A stretch of DNA of 64,000 nt from Anaerolineae bacterium (GCA_022822545.1 JAJEBE010000010.1:1-64000), one strand, 5' to 3'. Positions 9,785 to 19,061 are shown, counted from the first letter of the stretch. Numbers and translations: made by a program. The notes: generated by a model from the sequence alone, not told the origin.

Positions 9785-10966
9785 ATGCCGATCAACTTTT
9801 TAGCTGAGGCGGAAGCGCTGCGCGACGAATTGACAGATAGGCGCCGGGATTTTCACAGGCATCCGGAGTTGGCGTTTCAAGAGCGCCGTACCGCCGGCAT
9901 CGTCGCTGAGGAGCTCCATCAGCTAGGTTTGGAAGTGCAGACTGGCATCGGCAAAACCGGCGTCGTCGGCATCCTGGAAGGTGCTGCCGACGGGCCGACT
10001 GTCCTCTATCGCGCCGATATGGACGCGCTGCCGATTCAAGAGGAGAACAGCGTTGAATACGCCTCGCAGACGGCGGGGAAGATGCACGCCTGCGGCCACG
10101 ACGGGCATACGGCAATTGGCCTCGGCATTGCCAAAGTCTTGTCGAAACACCGCGCGGAGTTGGGCGGCCGGGTCAAGTTCGTCTTCCAGCCGGCGGAAGA
10201 AATGGGCGGCGGCGCGGCGGCGATGATCGCTGACGGCGTCCTGGAAAGGCCCGCGCCCGATTATACGCTCGGCATTCATCTTTGGAACGATCTCGAAGTC
10301 GGCAATGTCAGCGTCGTCTCCGGACCCACTATGTCCGGCGCCGGCGTCTTTCAAATCACGGTCACCGGCAAGGGCGGGCATGGCGCAATGCCGCATCAAA
10401 CGAGAGACCCGATCGTCTGCGGCGCTCAGTTGATCCTCGCCTTGCAGACCATCGTGAGCCGGAATGTCGATCCGCTGGATATGGTCGTGATTTCTGTCGG
10501 CAAGCTGGAGGGCGGCAGCGCGCGGAATATCATCCCGCAGTCGGTTTCCCTCAGCGGCTCCTTCCGGCTATTCCGCGAGGAAACCCGCGATCTGGTCAAG
10601 CGGCGCATCCGCGAAGTAGCCGATGGCGTCGCAAGCGCGCACGGCTGCCGCGCCGATGTCGATTTTCCCCTGGGCATTGGCGCTGTCATAAACGACGTGG
10701 CGGTGGCTGAGCGCGCGCGCGCTGTCTTCGCCGGCTTTGGCGACAATGTGACGGTGGTCGATAAGCCCTGGATGGCATCGGAAGATGTAGGCTTGCTCAT
10801 GCAGCGCAATCCCAGCGCATACCTGCTGGTTGGCTCGGCGAGCCATGAGCGCCAACTCGATTACCCGCACCATCATCCTCGTTTCGACATTGACGAAGCG
10901 GTTTTGCCGCTAAGCGTCGGGATGATGTCTGCGCTTATCGCCGATTACCTGGAGGCGGAAAGCTAG
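9785..10966 (+). CDS. M20D-family amidohydrolase (N-acyl amino acid/hippurate-type)
   Basis: Metal-dependent hydrolase cleaving N-acyl-amino acids or related amides. Seen: RRDFHRHPELAFQE at the N-terminus, DMDALPIQEEN, the metal-binding MHACGHDGHTA, QPAEEMGGGA with the catalytic Glu pair, a dimerisation domain with GKGGHGAMPHQTRDP, and the C-terminal LDYPHHHPRFDIDE with the last His ligand. The length of 393 residues is typical. It abuts the next gene without a gap (TAG|ATG), which suggests one transcript from ricT or earlier. It could equally be an IAA-amino-acid or N-acetyldiaminopimelate-type hydrolase. Confidence 0.88.
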   Translation: MPINFLAEAEALRDELTDRRRDFHRHPELAFQERRTAGIVAEELHQLGLEVQTGIGKTGVVGILEGAADGPTVLYRADMDALPIQEENSVEYASQTAGKMHACGHDGHTAIGLGIAKVLSKHRAELGGRVKFVFQPAEEMGGGAAAMIADGVLERPAPDYTLGIHLWNDLEVGNVSVVSGPTMSGAGVFQITVTGKGGHGAMPHQTRDPIVCGAQLILALQTIVSRNVDPLDMVVISVGKLEGGSARNIIPQSVSLSGSFRLFREETRDLVKRRIREVADGVASAHGCRADVDFPLGIGAVINDVAVAERARAVFAGFGDNVTVVDKPWMASEDVGLLMQRNPSAYLLVGSASHERQLDYPHHHPRFDIDEAVLPLSVGMMSALIADYLEAES

Positions 10967-11635
10967 ATGCGAGAGACCGCGCCCTTTAGCTGGCAAGAGG
11001 CAAGCGGCTGGTTGGTCTTGTCCGGCAGCAATGATTCGCTGAGCGAAATCCGCGCGCGCGCCTTGGGCCGCTGCGACGCCAGCGGCGCTATCGCTTATAT
11101 ATCGTTCGCGGGCGATCTAGGCGACGCGCTGATGGACGACATGGCGGAGCTTGGTGCTACCAGCGGGTACCTGGTTGATCTTGAAGAAGGCGACAATAAC
11201 GAAATCTACGAACGCTTAAACAGCGCCGCGATGATTGTGATCGAGGCGGTTGGCGCCGGCGACGAACTCTGTCGGTTGATACGGCGAACGGCAGTACACG
11301 CTATGAAGGACGCCTTGAACCGAGGCAGCTTGATTCTGCTGGAAGGCGCTGCTGCCGCCTGCGCCGGCGAGTTCATGTTGGATGCCGCCGGGCGAACCGT
11401 CGCCGGGCTCGGCTTCGTGCGGAATGCCTTGATAGCGGCTGATACGCGCGATCTAAGCGAAAATGCAACACTGCGCGCCGTTCGCCCCCAAATGCCTGAT
11501 GCCGCTTTCATCGGCTTGGCGCCGGGGGCAGCCCTTGCGTTGGGGCCGGACCGCGCCATCGAAACCTGGGGCGAGCGGCAGGTGTCGGTCAGTCTGGGCA
11601 ATCTGGCCCTGGCGACGGCGGAATACGAAGGCTAG
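10967..11635 (+). CDS. Divergent class I glutamine-amidotransferase-fold protein (peptidase S51/cyanophycinase-like), function unknown
   Basis: A 222-residue cytosolic protein that I do not recognise with certainty. Its layout resembles S51/cyanophycinase proteins: a Rossmann-like N-terminal half, the helix LIRRTAVHAMKDALNRGS, then a turn at ILLEGAAAACAGEF where the catalytic GTSAGA nucleophile elbow would sit, followed by AGLGFVRNALI as in S51 'GLGLL' segments. The elbow serine is replaced by alanine, so if the alignment is right the protein is catalytically dead or binds a ligand only. It begins directly at the stop of the M20 amidohydrolase, so it is likely expressed with it. Confidence 0.5.
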   Translation: MRETAPFSWQEASGWLVLSGSNDSLSEIRARALGRCDASGAIAYISFAGDLGDALMDDMAELGATSGYLVDLEEGDNNEIYERLNSAAMIVIEAVGAGDELCRLIRRTAVHAMKDALNRGSLILLEGAAAACAGEFMLDAAGRTVAGLGFVRNALIAADTRDLSENATLRAVRPQMPDAAFIGLAPGAALALGPDRAIETWGERQVSVSLGNLALATAEYEG

Positions 11636-11656
11636 AGAACATTCGAGTAGGGTGCT

Positions 11657-12946
11657 ATGCCAATAACCATTTTGATAGGCGCGCAATGGGGTGACGAAGG
11701 CAAAGGCCGCGTGGTCGACTGGCTGGCGTCGTCGGCGGATATCGTCGCGCGCTACGCCGGCGGCGACAATGCCGGGCATACCGTTGCCTTGGATAGCTCG
11801 GTCTACAAATTGCACCTGGTCCCCTCGGGCATTTTGCACAGCGATGTCGTGTCCATCATGGGCAATGGCATGGTCATCAATCCCGTTAACCTGGTGCGCG
11901 AGATTGAGTCGCTGCGCAAACTGGGGCTGGAAATCACGCCGGAGCGGCTGGTGATCAGCTCGCGCGCCCATATCATCACGCCCGCTCATGTCGCGCTGGA
12001 TAAGGCTAATGAGACGGTGCTGGGCGATTCCAAAATTGGCACGACCTTGCGCGGCATCGGCCCGGCTTATCTCGACAAGACCGGACGCGCCGGCATCCGC
12101 ACCGGCGATATGTTGCTTGATGTGGAGGAATTCGCCGAAAGACTGATCGCCACCATAGAATCGGCGAATGCAAGACTCGCCTTGCAGGGCATGGAAACAC
12201 TTGACCCGCAATCGGCCGCCGAGAGCTATCTCGAGGCCGCCGCGGTATTGAAGCCATTCATCAAAGACACATCCATTTATTTGTATGCGGCGCTGACCGC
12301 TGGAAAACATATCGTCTGTGAGGGCGCGCAGGGAACGCTGCTTGATATCGACCATGGCAGTTATCCTTTTGTGACAAGCTCATCGCCGACGGCGGGCGGC
12401 GCGCTCACCGGTCTGGGCGTGGGACCGCTATTTGTCGATCGCGTCCTTGGCGTGGCCAAAGCATTCAGCACGCGCGTCGGCGGCGGACCGATGCCAACCG
12501 AGCTGGAGGGCGAGATCGCGCGACGATTGCGCGGCAGCGGCGATAACTTTTGGGATGAATACGGCACCACCACCGGCCGTCCCCGCCGCTGTGGCTGGCT
12601 CGATGTGGTGATGCTGCGTTACGCTGTCAGCGTCAATGGCTTCAGCGAAATGATGCTGACGAAGCTGGATATCCTCTCCGGCCTGGACGAATTGAAGCTG
12701 GCGGTGGCTTACGAGATTGACGGCCAGCGCCACGAGTATCCGCCTGTCAATAACGAAACCCTGGACCGCGCGACGCCGATTTACGAGACTTTGCCCGGCT
12801 GGCATGAAGATATCAGCAATTGTCGCGCATTTTCGCAGTTGCCGGCGGCGGCGTTGAACTACATTGAGCGTGTGGCTTCGCTCTGCGCTGTGCCGATCAA
12901 TTCTGTCAGCGTCGGTCCGGAACGCGATCAACTAGTGCTGCGCTGA
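11657..12946 (+). CDS. purA: Adenylosuccinate synthetase
   Basis: GTP-dependent ligation of IMP and aspartate, the first committed step to AMP. The 429-residue length is normal. Seen: IGAQWGDEGKGRVVDWLA (P-loop and catalytic Asp), GDNAGHTV with the catalytic His, KIGTTLRGIGPAYLDK, EGAQGTLLDIDHGSYPFVT, TRVGGGPMPTE and a C-terminal SVGPERDQLV. The start lies 21 bp after the preceding gene, behind a weak GTAGGG. No other purine gene is nearby. Confidence 0.96.
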   Translation: MPITILIGAQWGDEGKGRVVDWLASSADIVARYAGGDNAGHTVALDSSVYKLHLVPSGILHSDVVSIMGNGMVINPVNLVREIESLRKLGLEITPERLVISSRAHIITPAHVALDKANETVLGDSKIGTTLRGIGPAYLDKTGRAGIRTGDMLLDVEEFAERLIATIESANARLALQGMETLDPQSAAESYLEAAAVLKPFIKDTSIYLYAALTAGKHIVCEGAQGTLLDIDHGSYPFVTSSSPTAGGALTGLGVGPLFVDRVLGVAKAFSTRVGGGPMPTELEGEIARRLRGSGDNFWDEYGTTTGRPRRCGWLDVVMLRYAVSVNGFSEMMLTKLDILSGLDELKLAVAYEIDGQRHEYPPVNNETLDRATPIYETLPGWHEDISNCRAFSQLPAAALNYIERVASLCAVPINSVSVGPERDQLVLR

Positions 12947-12968
12947 AACTCTTGCGTCCGGCGCGATC

Positions 12969-12997
12969 TTGCGTCGCCCTGCGATGAATAGTACAAT
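12969..12997 (+). promoter_or_regulatory. Candidate sigma-70-type promoter
   Basis: TTGCGT at 12969-12974 and TACAAT at 12992-12997 are separated by exactly 17 bp, in the gap after purA. A start near 13004 would give a short leader before the GAGGAG and ATG of the small membrane protein gene. It would serve that gene, the cytochrome and rqcH. Sequence match only. Confidence 0.5.
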
Positions 12998-13030
12998 CGA
13001 GTCGGCATCAAACTTGTGAGGAGCGTCTCA

Positions 13031-13306
13031 ATGAAGGCACTGGGAATAGTCGCGCTGGTATTGATCGTGCTGCTGGCTGGCGGCGCAATCACCTCCAATT
13101 TGCTGTCGTCCGACCTGGCGATACAGCAGACGACCGACCCCAGCGGTGATTTTCTGACCGCGACTCCCGATCAAGCCGCCGCCTTTATCCTGGTCACCGG
13201 TTTCATCATCTTTAACGTGATCGGCGCGGGCTTGACGCTGATGCTGGTCTTCTGGCTGCTGAACCGGCAGGTGAGCGCTGCCCGCCAGCAATCGAACGCC
13301 TCCTAG
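13031..13306 (+). CDS. Small membrane protein, function unknown
   Basis: A 91-residue protein with two hydrophobic helices: about residues 3-22 (GIVALVLIVLLAGGAITS) and about 53-80 (AAFILVTGFIIFNVIGAGLT). A ~30-residue soluble loop lies between them, and the tail NRQVSAARQQ is short and basic. ATG 13031 has a strong GAGGAG seven bases upstream and is preferred over a GTG 15 bases earlier. It precedes an anchored cytochrome c on the same strand, so a role as a partner of that cytochrome in the membrane is possible but unproven. I see no known family motif. Confidence 0.65.
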   Translation: MKALGIVALVLIVLLAGGAITSNLLSSDLAIQQTTDPSGDFLTATPDQAAAFILVTGFIIFNVIGAGLTLMLVFWLLNRQVSAARQQSNAS

Positions 13307-13348
13307 CTGCGCCGGCGCTGGCGCGGATTCGCCGATAGTTGGCGCTCC

Positions 13349-13825
13349 ATGACCGATAAGCCACGCCCCGCTGCTGCTGCCAGTTTTCGTATTATCGCCG
13401 GCATAGCGCTGCTCGCCCTCATTGTTTTTGCCGCAGTCCTCCTCGCAGTAATGCCCAATTCCGAGCCTGGCGGCAGTGAGATTAACGCCGAATCCTACGC
13501 TGAAGAAGTCGCTGCCGCTCTCGCAAACGCTGATAGCGAAATCGGCGGCGACCTGGTCTATGAATTGGAATGCAACCTCTGTCACTTGCAGGGGGATGGC
13601 AGCTTATCGCCATTATTCTTTGGTCTCGCCGACTTCGCCGCCGAACGTCGCCCGCCGCTCTCCGCCGAGCAATACCTGTACGAGGCGATCCTGTATCCCG
13701 GCCTGCATCTTGTCGAGGGCTACACCAACGCCATGCCCAACAATTATGACGAGCGCCTCTCGCGGCAGGAGATCGGACACATCATCGCCTACCTGCTGAC
13801 ATTTGCAGCGGATGAGACCGGCTAG
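13349..13825 (+). CDS. Membrane-anchored monohaem c-type cytochrome
   Basis: A 158-residue electron carrier. One uncleaved signal-anchor helix lies at about residues 13-35 (RIIAGIALLALIVFAAVLLA). The rest would face outside. Covalent haem attachment is shown by CNLCH at residues 75-79. The usual distal ligand is probably Met129 in NAMPNNYDERL, followed by the last cytochrome helix IGHIIAYLLTF. It resembles the CccA/cbb3-type small cytochrome c domain. The stop overlaps the rqcH GTG start by one base. No oxidase genes are in the window, so the electron acceptor is unknown. Confidence 0.85.
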   Translation: MTDKPRPAAAASFRIIAGIALLALIVFAAVLLAVMPNSEPGGSEINAESYAEEVAAALANADSEIGGDLVYELECNLCHLQGDGSLSPLFFGLADFAAERRPPLSAEQYLYEAILYPGLHLVEGYTNAMPNNYDERLSRQEIGHIIAYLLTFAADETG

Positions 13826-15537
13826 TGAGCTTCGACAGCTTCACCGTCTCCGCGCTGGTTGACGAGCTTGCCGACATCATTCTTGGCGGGCGCGTGCAAG
13901 ATGTGATTGATGTTGACGACATGGGCATCGGGCTGGAAGTTTACGCCGGTCGCGCGCGCCACTACCTCTATCTCAGCGCTGATCCGCGCTTGCCCCGCGC
14001 GCATCTTGCCAGCGCGAAGCTGCGCCGTGGCTTGGCGAAGCCGGCCCAACTCGGCTTGCTATTGCGCCGATACGCGAAAAGCGGCCGAATAACCGCGGTC
14101 AGCCAGCCGCCCTGGGAGCGCATACTGCAACTTGATATCGAAGGACAGGAAGGCGCAGTCAGCCTCATCGCCGAGCTTATGCCGCGCCGCGCCAACGTCC
14201 TGCTCATACAAGCCGGCGTCATTCTCGATTGCCTCAATCGCGTCGGTCCGGAAGACAACCGCTACCGCCTCAGCCTGCCGAATCATGACTACGTGCCGCC
14301 ACCGCCGATTCGGGATCAGCTTGATCCGGCGCGAATTACGGCCGCGGATCTGGCGCAGCTTCTGGATAGCGCGGAGAAAGACTCGCATCAGGCGCGGCGG
14401 CTTTTGCCGGGGCGAATACATGGCATTAGCCCGCTCATGGCGAAGGAGATCGTTTACCGCGCGACAGGCGATCCCCAAACAGCCGCGCGACATACCAGCA
14501 GCGACTCGCTTTATGATGCGCTGCAGGAAGTTATCGCGCCCCTGCTGCGGCGGGACTGGCAGCCCGGCATCGGCAGCAGCAATGACGTTCCCGCTGAAGT
14601 CGGCGTCTTCCCCCTGCGTCACCTCAAATGGCAAAGCTGCCAAAGCATCAGCGGAGCCATCGACCAGTTCATCGCCTCGATCAGCGGCGTCGATGCTTAC
14701 AAATCGGCCAAAGAGCCTGTGGCTGCGGCTATCGACGAGACCAAGGCGAAGCTGTCCGCCAAGCTGGCTTCCCTGCAACGCGGCCTGCGTGATGACAGCG
14801 AGCTTGAACAACTGCGGCAGTCGGGCGAACTGATCCTCGCTTATCAATACGCTATCGCCGATGGACAAGAAGAACTGCGCGCCCATCACGACGTGGACGC
14901 GCCGGCGCTTGTCATACCGCTTGACCCCCAGCGCATCCCTTTGGAAAACGCGCAGGACTATTTTCGGCGCTACGAAAAAGCGAAAGGCGCTTTGGAGGCC
15001 GTGCCCGCGCTGATTGCCGAGGCACGGACGGAACTGCAATACATCGAGCAACTGGAAAACGACCTCGCGATCGCGTCCAACTGGCCCGAAATCGATGATG
15101 TGATCCAAAGTTTGCAAAGCCGTGGGCATTGGCAAGGCAAGCATCTCAAGCGGCTGGGCGGGGGCGGACGACAGGGACCGCTGCGTTTGGTCAGCCGCGA
15201 TGGTTATGTCATCTTCATCGGCCGCAACAGCCGGCAGAACGAAGCGGTCACCTTCAAGACGGCGAATTCAAACGACATTTGGCTGCACGCTCGCGATGTG
15301 CCGGGCGCGCATGTTGTCATTCGCAACGATGGTCGGCGCATTAAGGAGGGGCTTATCGCCGAAGCCGCCGCCGTCGCCGCTTATTACAGCAAGCTGCGCC
15401 AGGAGTCGCGCGTACAAGTCGACTATACGCGCGTGAAATATGTCAAGGCGATCAAAGGCGCCGGACCCGGCATGGTCACGTATCGCAACGAAAGCTCGGT
15501 CCTTGTCCGCCCGCAAGATGAGAACATACTCAAGTGA
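13825..15537 (+). CDS. rqcH: RqcH/NFACT-family ribosome quality-control factor
   Basis: RqcH binds stalled 50S-peptidyl-tRNA complexes and directs C-terminal alanine tailing for degradation. The 570-residue protein has the NFACT-N domain (about 1-260), a HhH-like and coiled-coil centre (about 260-430; AKLSAKLASLQRGLRDDSELEQ) and an NFACT-R domain with GRNSRQNEAVTFK and the signature IWLHARDVPGAHVVI near residue 490. The Asp-Arg pair important in Bacillus RqcH appears here as Glu98-Arg99 (PPWERIL). The start is GTG, overlapping the cytochrome stop by one base. The older name for such proteins, fibronectin-binding, is misleading. Confidence 0.9.
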   Translation: MSFDSFTVSALVDELADIILGGRVQDVIDVDDMGIGLEVYAGRARHYLYLSADPRLPRAHLASAKLRRGLAKPAQLGLLLRRYAKSGRITAVSQPPWERILQLDIEGQEGAVSLIAELMPRRANVLLIQAGVILDCLNRVGPEDNRYRLSLPNHDYVPPPPIRDQLDPARITAADLAQLLDSAEKDSHQARRLLPGRIHGISPLMAKEIVYRATGDPQTAARHTSSDSLYDALQEVIAPLLRRDWQPGIGSSNDVPAEVGVFPLRHLKWQSCQSISGAIDQFIASISGVDAYKSAKEPVAAAIDETKAKLSAKLASLQRGLRDDSELEQLRQSGELILAYQYAIADGQEELRAHHDVDAPALVIPLDPQRIPLENAQDYFRRYEKAKGALEAVPALIAEARTELQYIEQLENDLAIASNWPEIDDVIQSLQSRGHWQGKHLKRLGGGGRQGPLRLVSRDGYVIFIGRNSRQNEAVTFKTANSNDIWLHARDVPGAHVVIRNDGRRIKEGLIAEAAAVAAYYSKLRQESRVQVDYTRVKYVKAIKGAGPGMVTYRNESSVLVRPQDENILK

Positions 15538-15549
15538 TCCCCGGTCGCT

Positions 15550-16746
15550 TCAGTTGGCAGCGTCGCTCAAAGCGCGGCTCGCCGCTTCGAGGACTTGCCT
15601 GACGCTAATTTCCCGCACACAGGGATGGAAGCTTGGATCGTCGTGCTGCCAATCGAGGATGCGGCAGGGACGGCAGCCAATATCCGATGACACGACAAGG
15701 TGGCGGCGCCGGTCGCCCCAAGGCGCGAACTCGCCGGGATCGGCCGGGCCAAAGAGCGCGACCGTCGGCGTATTCGCCGCCGCTGCCAAGTGCATCGCGC
15801 CGCTGTCCGGGCCCAAGACGGCCGCTGACCGTTCGTAGAGCGCCGCCAGTTGGCCGATGGTGGTAGCCCCGGCGGCGATGGCGGAATTCGTCTTCATATG
15901 CGCCATGATCTCGGCGCGCATCTCCGACTCCGCTGCCGTGCCTGTATAGACGATTGCGGCATCGTAGCGAGTCGACAACTCGTCGGCCACCGCCGCCCAA
16001 TTCTCCGCGCGCCAGATTTTGCTGACGCGGCCCGAACCGGGATGGATACAGATAAGTCGCCTGTCAGGCAGCAGATTCCAAGCGCGCAGCCTCCCTTCGA
16101 TGAAGTCGCTGTCAGTCGCTTGCACAGGATAACGCAGTTGAATATCACCAGATCGCATCTCGCCCGTCCAGCCTTCCGCCAGGCGCATATTCTGCTCAAC
16201 AGCATGGCGGCGCTCAAAGGGGTACGCCCTAGTCAGGAAGGGCGCGACATTGCTGATGTCATAACCGACTCGCTCTTTGATGCCGGCCAGATAGGCCACC
16301 AGCGCGCCCCACCAATGATCCGGTCGCATGATAATCGCGCTGGCGTAGCCGATCTGTCGCAGCAATCGCGCCGTCTCCAATGCCAGCCGCCAAGGTCCCT
16401 TTGAAGGCTTGTTCTCGCGCTGGAAGCCGGGGAAGTCTACGGTCAGCACACGGTCGATTGCCGAGTAGCTTGCTAGCGCTTCCGCCGACCATCCGCCGCA
16501 TAGAACGTGAATGCTGGTTTGCGGACGGCTCCGCTTGATCGCCTGAATTGCGGGTGTGCATAGCAAAACGTCACCCAGATGATCGGGCCGGATGATCAAC
16601 AGGCGTTGGCTGTCCTCGCCAGATGAGATGATCGGCGTCCGCGCCGCTGCCGCCAGCAAGCCGTCCCGCAGACGATGCTTTGCCGCCGGGCGCCGAAGCG
16701 ACTCGGCCATTCGCGCATTGCGCCGGGCGAGCGACTCCCTATCCAT
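15550..16746 (-). CDS. Glycosyltransferase family 9 (heptosyltransferase-like)
   Basis: GT-B fold transferase of the ADP-heptose:LPS heptosyltransferase family. The N-terminal motif LLIIRPDHLGDVLLCTPAI near residue 50 and the C-terminal GPDSGAMHLAAAANTPTVAL with FGPADPGEFAPWG are diagnostic. A WRAENWAAVADEL donor-site segment lies between, preceded by HPGSGRVSKIW. Family 9 enzymes also build non-LPS glycans, so this does not prove an LPS outer membrane. The ATG at 16746 gives an 8-bp overlap with the preceding glycosyltransferase; a start 5 codons earlier is possible. About 35 charged residues precede the domain. Confidence 0.88.
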   Translation of the reverse strand: MDRESLARRNARMAESLRRPAAKHRLRDGLLAAAARTPIISSGEDSQRLLIIRPDHLGDVLLCTPAIQAIKRSRPQTSIHVLCGGWSAEALASYSAIDRVLTVDFPGFQRENKPSKGPWRLALETARLLRQIGYASAIIMRPDHWWGALVAYLAGIKERVGYDISNVAPFLTRAYPFERRHAVEQNMRLAEGWTGEMRSGDIQLRYPVQATDSDFIEGRLRAWNLLPDRRLICIHPGSGRVSKIWRAENWAAVADELSTRYDAAIVYTGTAAESEMRAEIMAHMKTNSAIAAGATTIGQLAALYERSAAVLGPDSGAMHLAAAANTPTVALFGPADPGEFAPWGDRRRHLVVSSDIGCRPCRILDWQHDDPSFHPCVREISVRQVLEAASRALSDAAN

Positions 16747-17950
16747 CGCGCAGCTTCGCATATAGCTCGAGCAGGGTGGGCATCAAGGCGCGCCAGTCGT
16801 AATGCGCTCGCGCCTGCCGTCGCGCCATTTCTCCCATGCTCTTGCGCCGGTTGTCGTCCCTCAATAATTTGACAACCGCCGCGGCGAAAGCGGAGGCGTC
16901 ATCGGCGATTGCGATTGTTTCGCGCGCTTCCTGGTTCAAACCAGCCGCGCCGATCGAAGTCGAGACTACCGTACAGCCGGCCGCCATCGCCTGCAAGATC
17001 TTGAGCCGCGTGCCGCTGCCCATGCGCAAGGGCACGATATATAAAGCCGCCTCATGCAAGTAGGGCAACACCGACTCCACCCAGCCGGTCAAGTGGAAGT
17101 CTCCCGTTTCCGCCAGAGACAGCAGACGCGGATGCGGATTGCGGCCGACGACCTCGAGTTGAATCTCCGGCAAGCGCTGCCGCGCCAGAGGAAGCGCCTG
17201 AGTGCAGAACCACTCGATCGCATCGACATTCGGCCGATAATCCATCTTGCCAGTGAATACGAGTTGCTGCCGCGCGCGCCGATTCTCGGGCGGCGGACGA
17301 TAGTTTTCCGCGTGGATGCCGTTGGACATCACCGTGATGGGCGCTCCGGCGTAGCGCGCCAACAGAGCGCGGTCTTCGTCGCTGACCGCGACGACTGCGT
17401 CGGCGCTCCGGCATACGCGCTCCTCGAAGCGGGCGAGGCGATCCACTTGCGTCCGCGAATACAACATGGCGGGCAACCGACGCAGGCTCTTGCTATCGAC
17501 ATCGGCGATGACGCGTTGCAAATCCGCTTCCGCGTTCAGCGCATCATAGATCACCTTTGCCCCGCGCTTCTCGGCCAGAATCGCATCCAGATAACCGCCT
17601 AGCTCCAAACCGGAAAATTGCACGATGTCGAATGATTCTGTTCGCAGCAGCTTCCGCAAAATCGTATCAAACTTTGAGCTCGCCAGCCGGGATTCCATGT
17701 CCGCTGAATTGCTCGTGATGAGTTGGATCAAGCGAGGGCCTTTGCCGCGTTTGGGCAACGCTACGCTGTGGACCGCGCGACAGCGCTCCAGGAGCGGCTC
17801 GGACCCGGCGTCCATCGCGCGATCAGCGAAACTCAGCAACGTCACTTCATGGCCGGCAGCGTCCAGACCGCTGATGATGCCCCAGTTGCGTATGGCCGCG
17901 CCCGATTCGCTGGGGAAGGGGATATCGGGACTGAGCAGCAGGATCTTCAT
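16739..17950 (-). CDS. Glycosyltransferase family 4
   Basis: A 403-residue retaining GT-B glycosyltransferase using a nucleotide sugar. The N-terminus MKILLLSPDIPFPSESGAA has the Gly-rich acceptor loop. VMSNGIHAENYRPP marks the inter-domain hinge, and the C-terminal donor domain has LVFTGKMDYRPNVDAIEWF, VVGRNPHPRL and IVPLRMGSGTRLKILQAMAAG with the E/Q-type catalytic region. It belongs to the sub-family active on exopolysaccharide or glycan side chains. It lies between two other glycosyltransferases on the same strand, 7 bp from the upstream one, so the three probably form one cell-surface glycan operon. Confidence 0.9.
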   Translation of the reverse strand: MKILLLSPDIPFPSESGAAIRNWGIISGLDAAGHEVTLLSFADRAMDAGSEPLLERCRAVHSVALPKRGKGPRLIQLITSNSADMESRLASSKFDTILRKLLRTESFDIVQFSGLELGGYLDAILAEKRGAKVIYDALNAEADLQRVIADVDSKSLRRLPAMLYSRTQVDRLARFEERVCRSADAVVAVSDEDRALLARYAGAPITVMSNGIHAENYRPPPENRRARQQLVFTGKMDYRPNVDAIEWFCTQALPLARQRLPEIQLEVVGRNPHPRLLSLAETGDFHLTGWVESVLPYLHEAALYIVPLRMGSGTRLKILQAMAAGCTVVSTSIGAAGLNQEARETIAIADDASAFAAAVVKLLRDDNRRKSMGEMARRQARAHYDWRALMPTLLELYAKLRDG

Positions 17951-17957
17951 CGGGCGC

Positions 17958-19061
17958 TTAATTCAGGAGGGCATCGTAGCAATTCAGCGCGGTGCGCGCG
18001 CTATCGACCCAGCGGAAGCCAGCCGCCCGCTTCAGCGCCTTGGTGGCTTGCCGCTCGCGCCAGTCGCCGTCGATGAGAGTCCGCTTCATCGCGGCCGCAA
18101 TTGTGGTCGTATCATGTGGATCGACTTTCCCGCCGACCTCTCCCACAATCTCGGGCAAGGATGCCACCTGACTGACGATTGGCACACAGCCGCAAGCCAT
18201 CGCCTCCAGCGCCGGCAGACCGAAGCCCTCGTAGAATGAAGGCATTAACAAGGCAACCGCATGATTATACAAGGCGGGCAACTGGCTGTCTGTTACGCTA
18301 TGCCGGATCAGAATGTCGGCGTCCATGCCGGCCGCGCTGACATCGGCCATGAGCTGTTCAAAGTGCCAGCCAGGCCGCCCCGCCAGGACCAGCTGCGGCG
18401 CGTCCGGCAGTTCTAGTTTTAGCTCGCGGTATGCCCACGCCAGCCCGGCCAGGTTCTTACGCGGCTCAAGCGTGCCAACAAAGAGGAAAAACGAGTCAGG
18501 CAAGTCCAAGGCTTGAATCGCGCCGGCGCTCTGGCTGGGCGGGAGCGGCTTGAACTGCTCGTCGACGCCATGCAATTGAACCGTGATCATCTCGGCAGGC
18601 AGGTCCAGGATATCCATCAGATCGCGCTTGGTCGCTTCACTAACCGCCAGGATATGATCCGCCCGTTGCGCCGACGCGGCGATCTGCCCATTGTAATAGT
18701 TGCGGCTGGCGGCGGTGAAGTATTCGGGAAAATGAATGAAGCTGAGGTCGTGCACGGTGATGACATGGCGCTTGCCGCCGCGGATCGGCGCGATGAAATC
18801 CGGGCTGTGCAGCAGGTCGAGGCGATGCCGCCAAAGCTCCAGCGAGAGCGTCGCTCGTTCCAATGGATGATGCGGCGGCGTCCATATCGGCGCCGACTTG
18901 AAGCGATCCGAGAGCCGCTCGCGCGACTTGCGGCTTTGCAGCAGAGTTAGTTCGTGTGGAGCTTGCAGTTGTTCAAAGGCGCTTACAAGCGCTGTAATAT
19001 ATCGGCTGGTGCCACCAACACGATAGTGAGTGAGCCGGGCGTCCAATCCGATACGTGCCAT
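17958..19061 (-). CDS. Glycosyltransferase family 4 (mannosyltransferase-like)
   Basis: A 367-residue GT-B enzyme starting MARIGLDARLTHYRVGGTSR, as in the WbaZ/mannosyltransferase sub-family. ITVHDLSFIHFPEYF is typical of this branch. The donor domain has FFLFVGTLEPRKNLAGL and MPSFYEGFGLPALEAMACG, the latter carrying the EGFGLP-x3-E catalytic motif. It is the first gene of the minus-strand glycosyltransferase operon. The manC gene at 57911-58996 could supply GDP-mannose. A TATACT at 19069-19074 on the minus strand lies only 7 bp before the ATG, so a nearly leaderless transcript is possible. Confidence 0.9.
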   Translation of the reverse strand: MARIGLDARLTHYRVGGTSRYITALVSAFEQLQAPHELTLLQSRKSRERLSDRFKSAPIWTPPHHPLERATLSLELWRHRLDLLHSPDFIAPIRGGKRHVITVHDLSFIHFPEYFTAASRNYYNGQIAASAQRADHILAVSEATKRDLMDILDLPAEMITVQLHGVDEQFKPLPPSQSAGAIQALDLPDSFFLFVGTLEPRKNLAGLAWAYRELKLELPDAPQLVLAGRPGWHFEQLMADVSAAGMDADILIRHSVTDSQLPALYNHAVALLMPSFYEGFGLPALEAMACGCVPIVSQVASLPEIVGEVGGKVDPHDTTTIAAAMKRTLIDGDWRERQATKALKRAAGFRWVDSARTALNCYDALLN

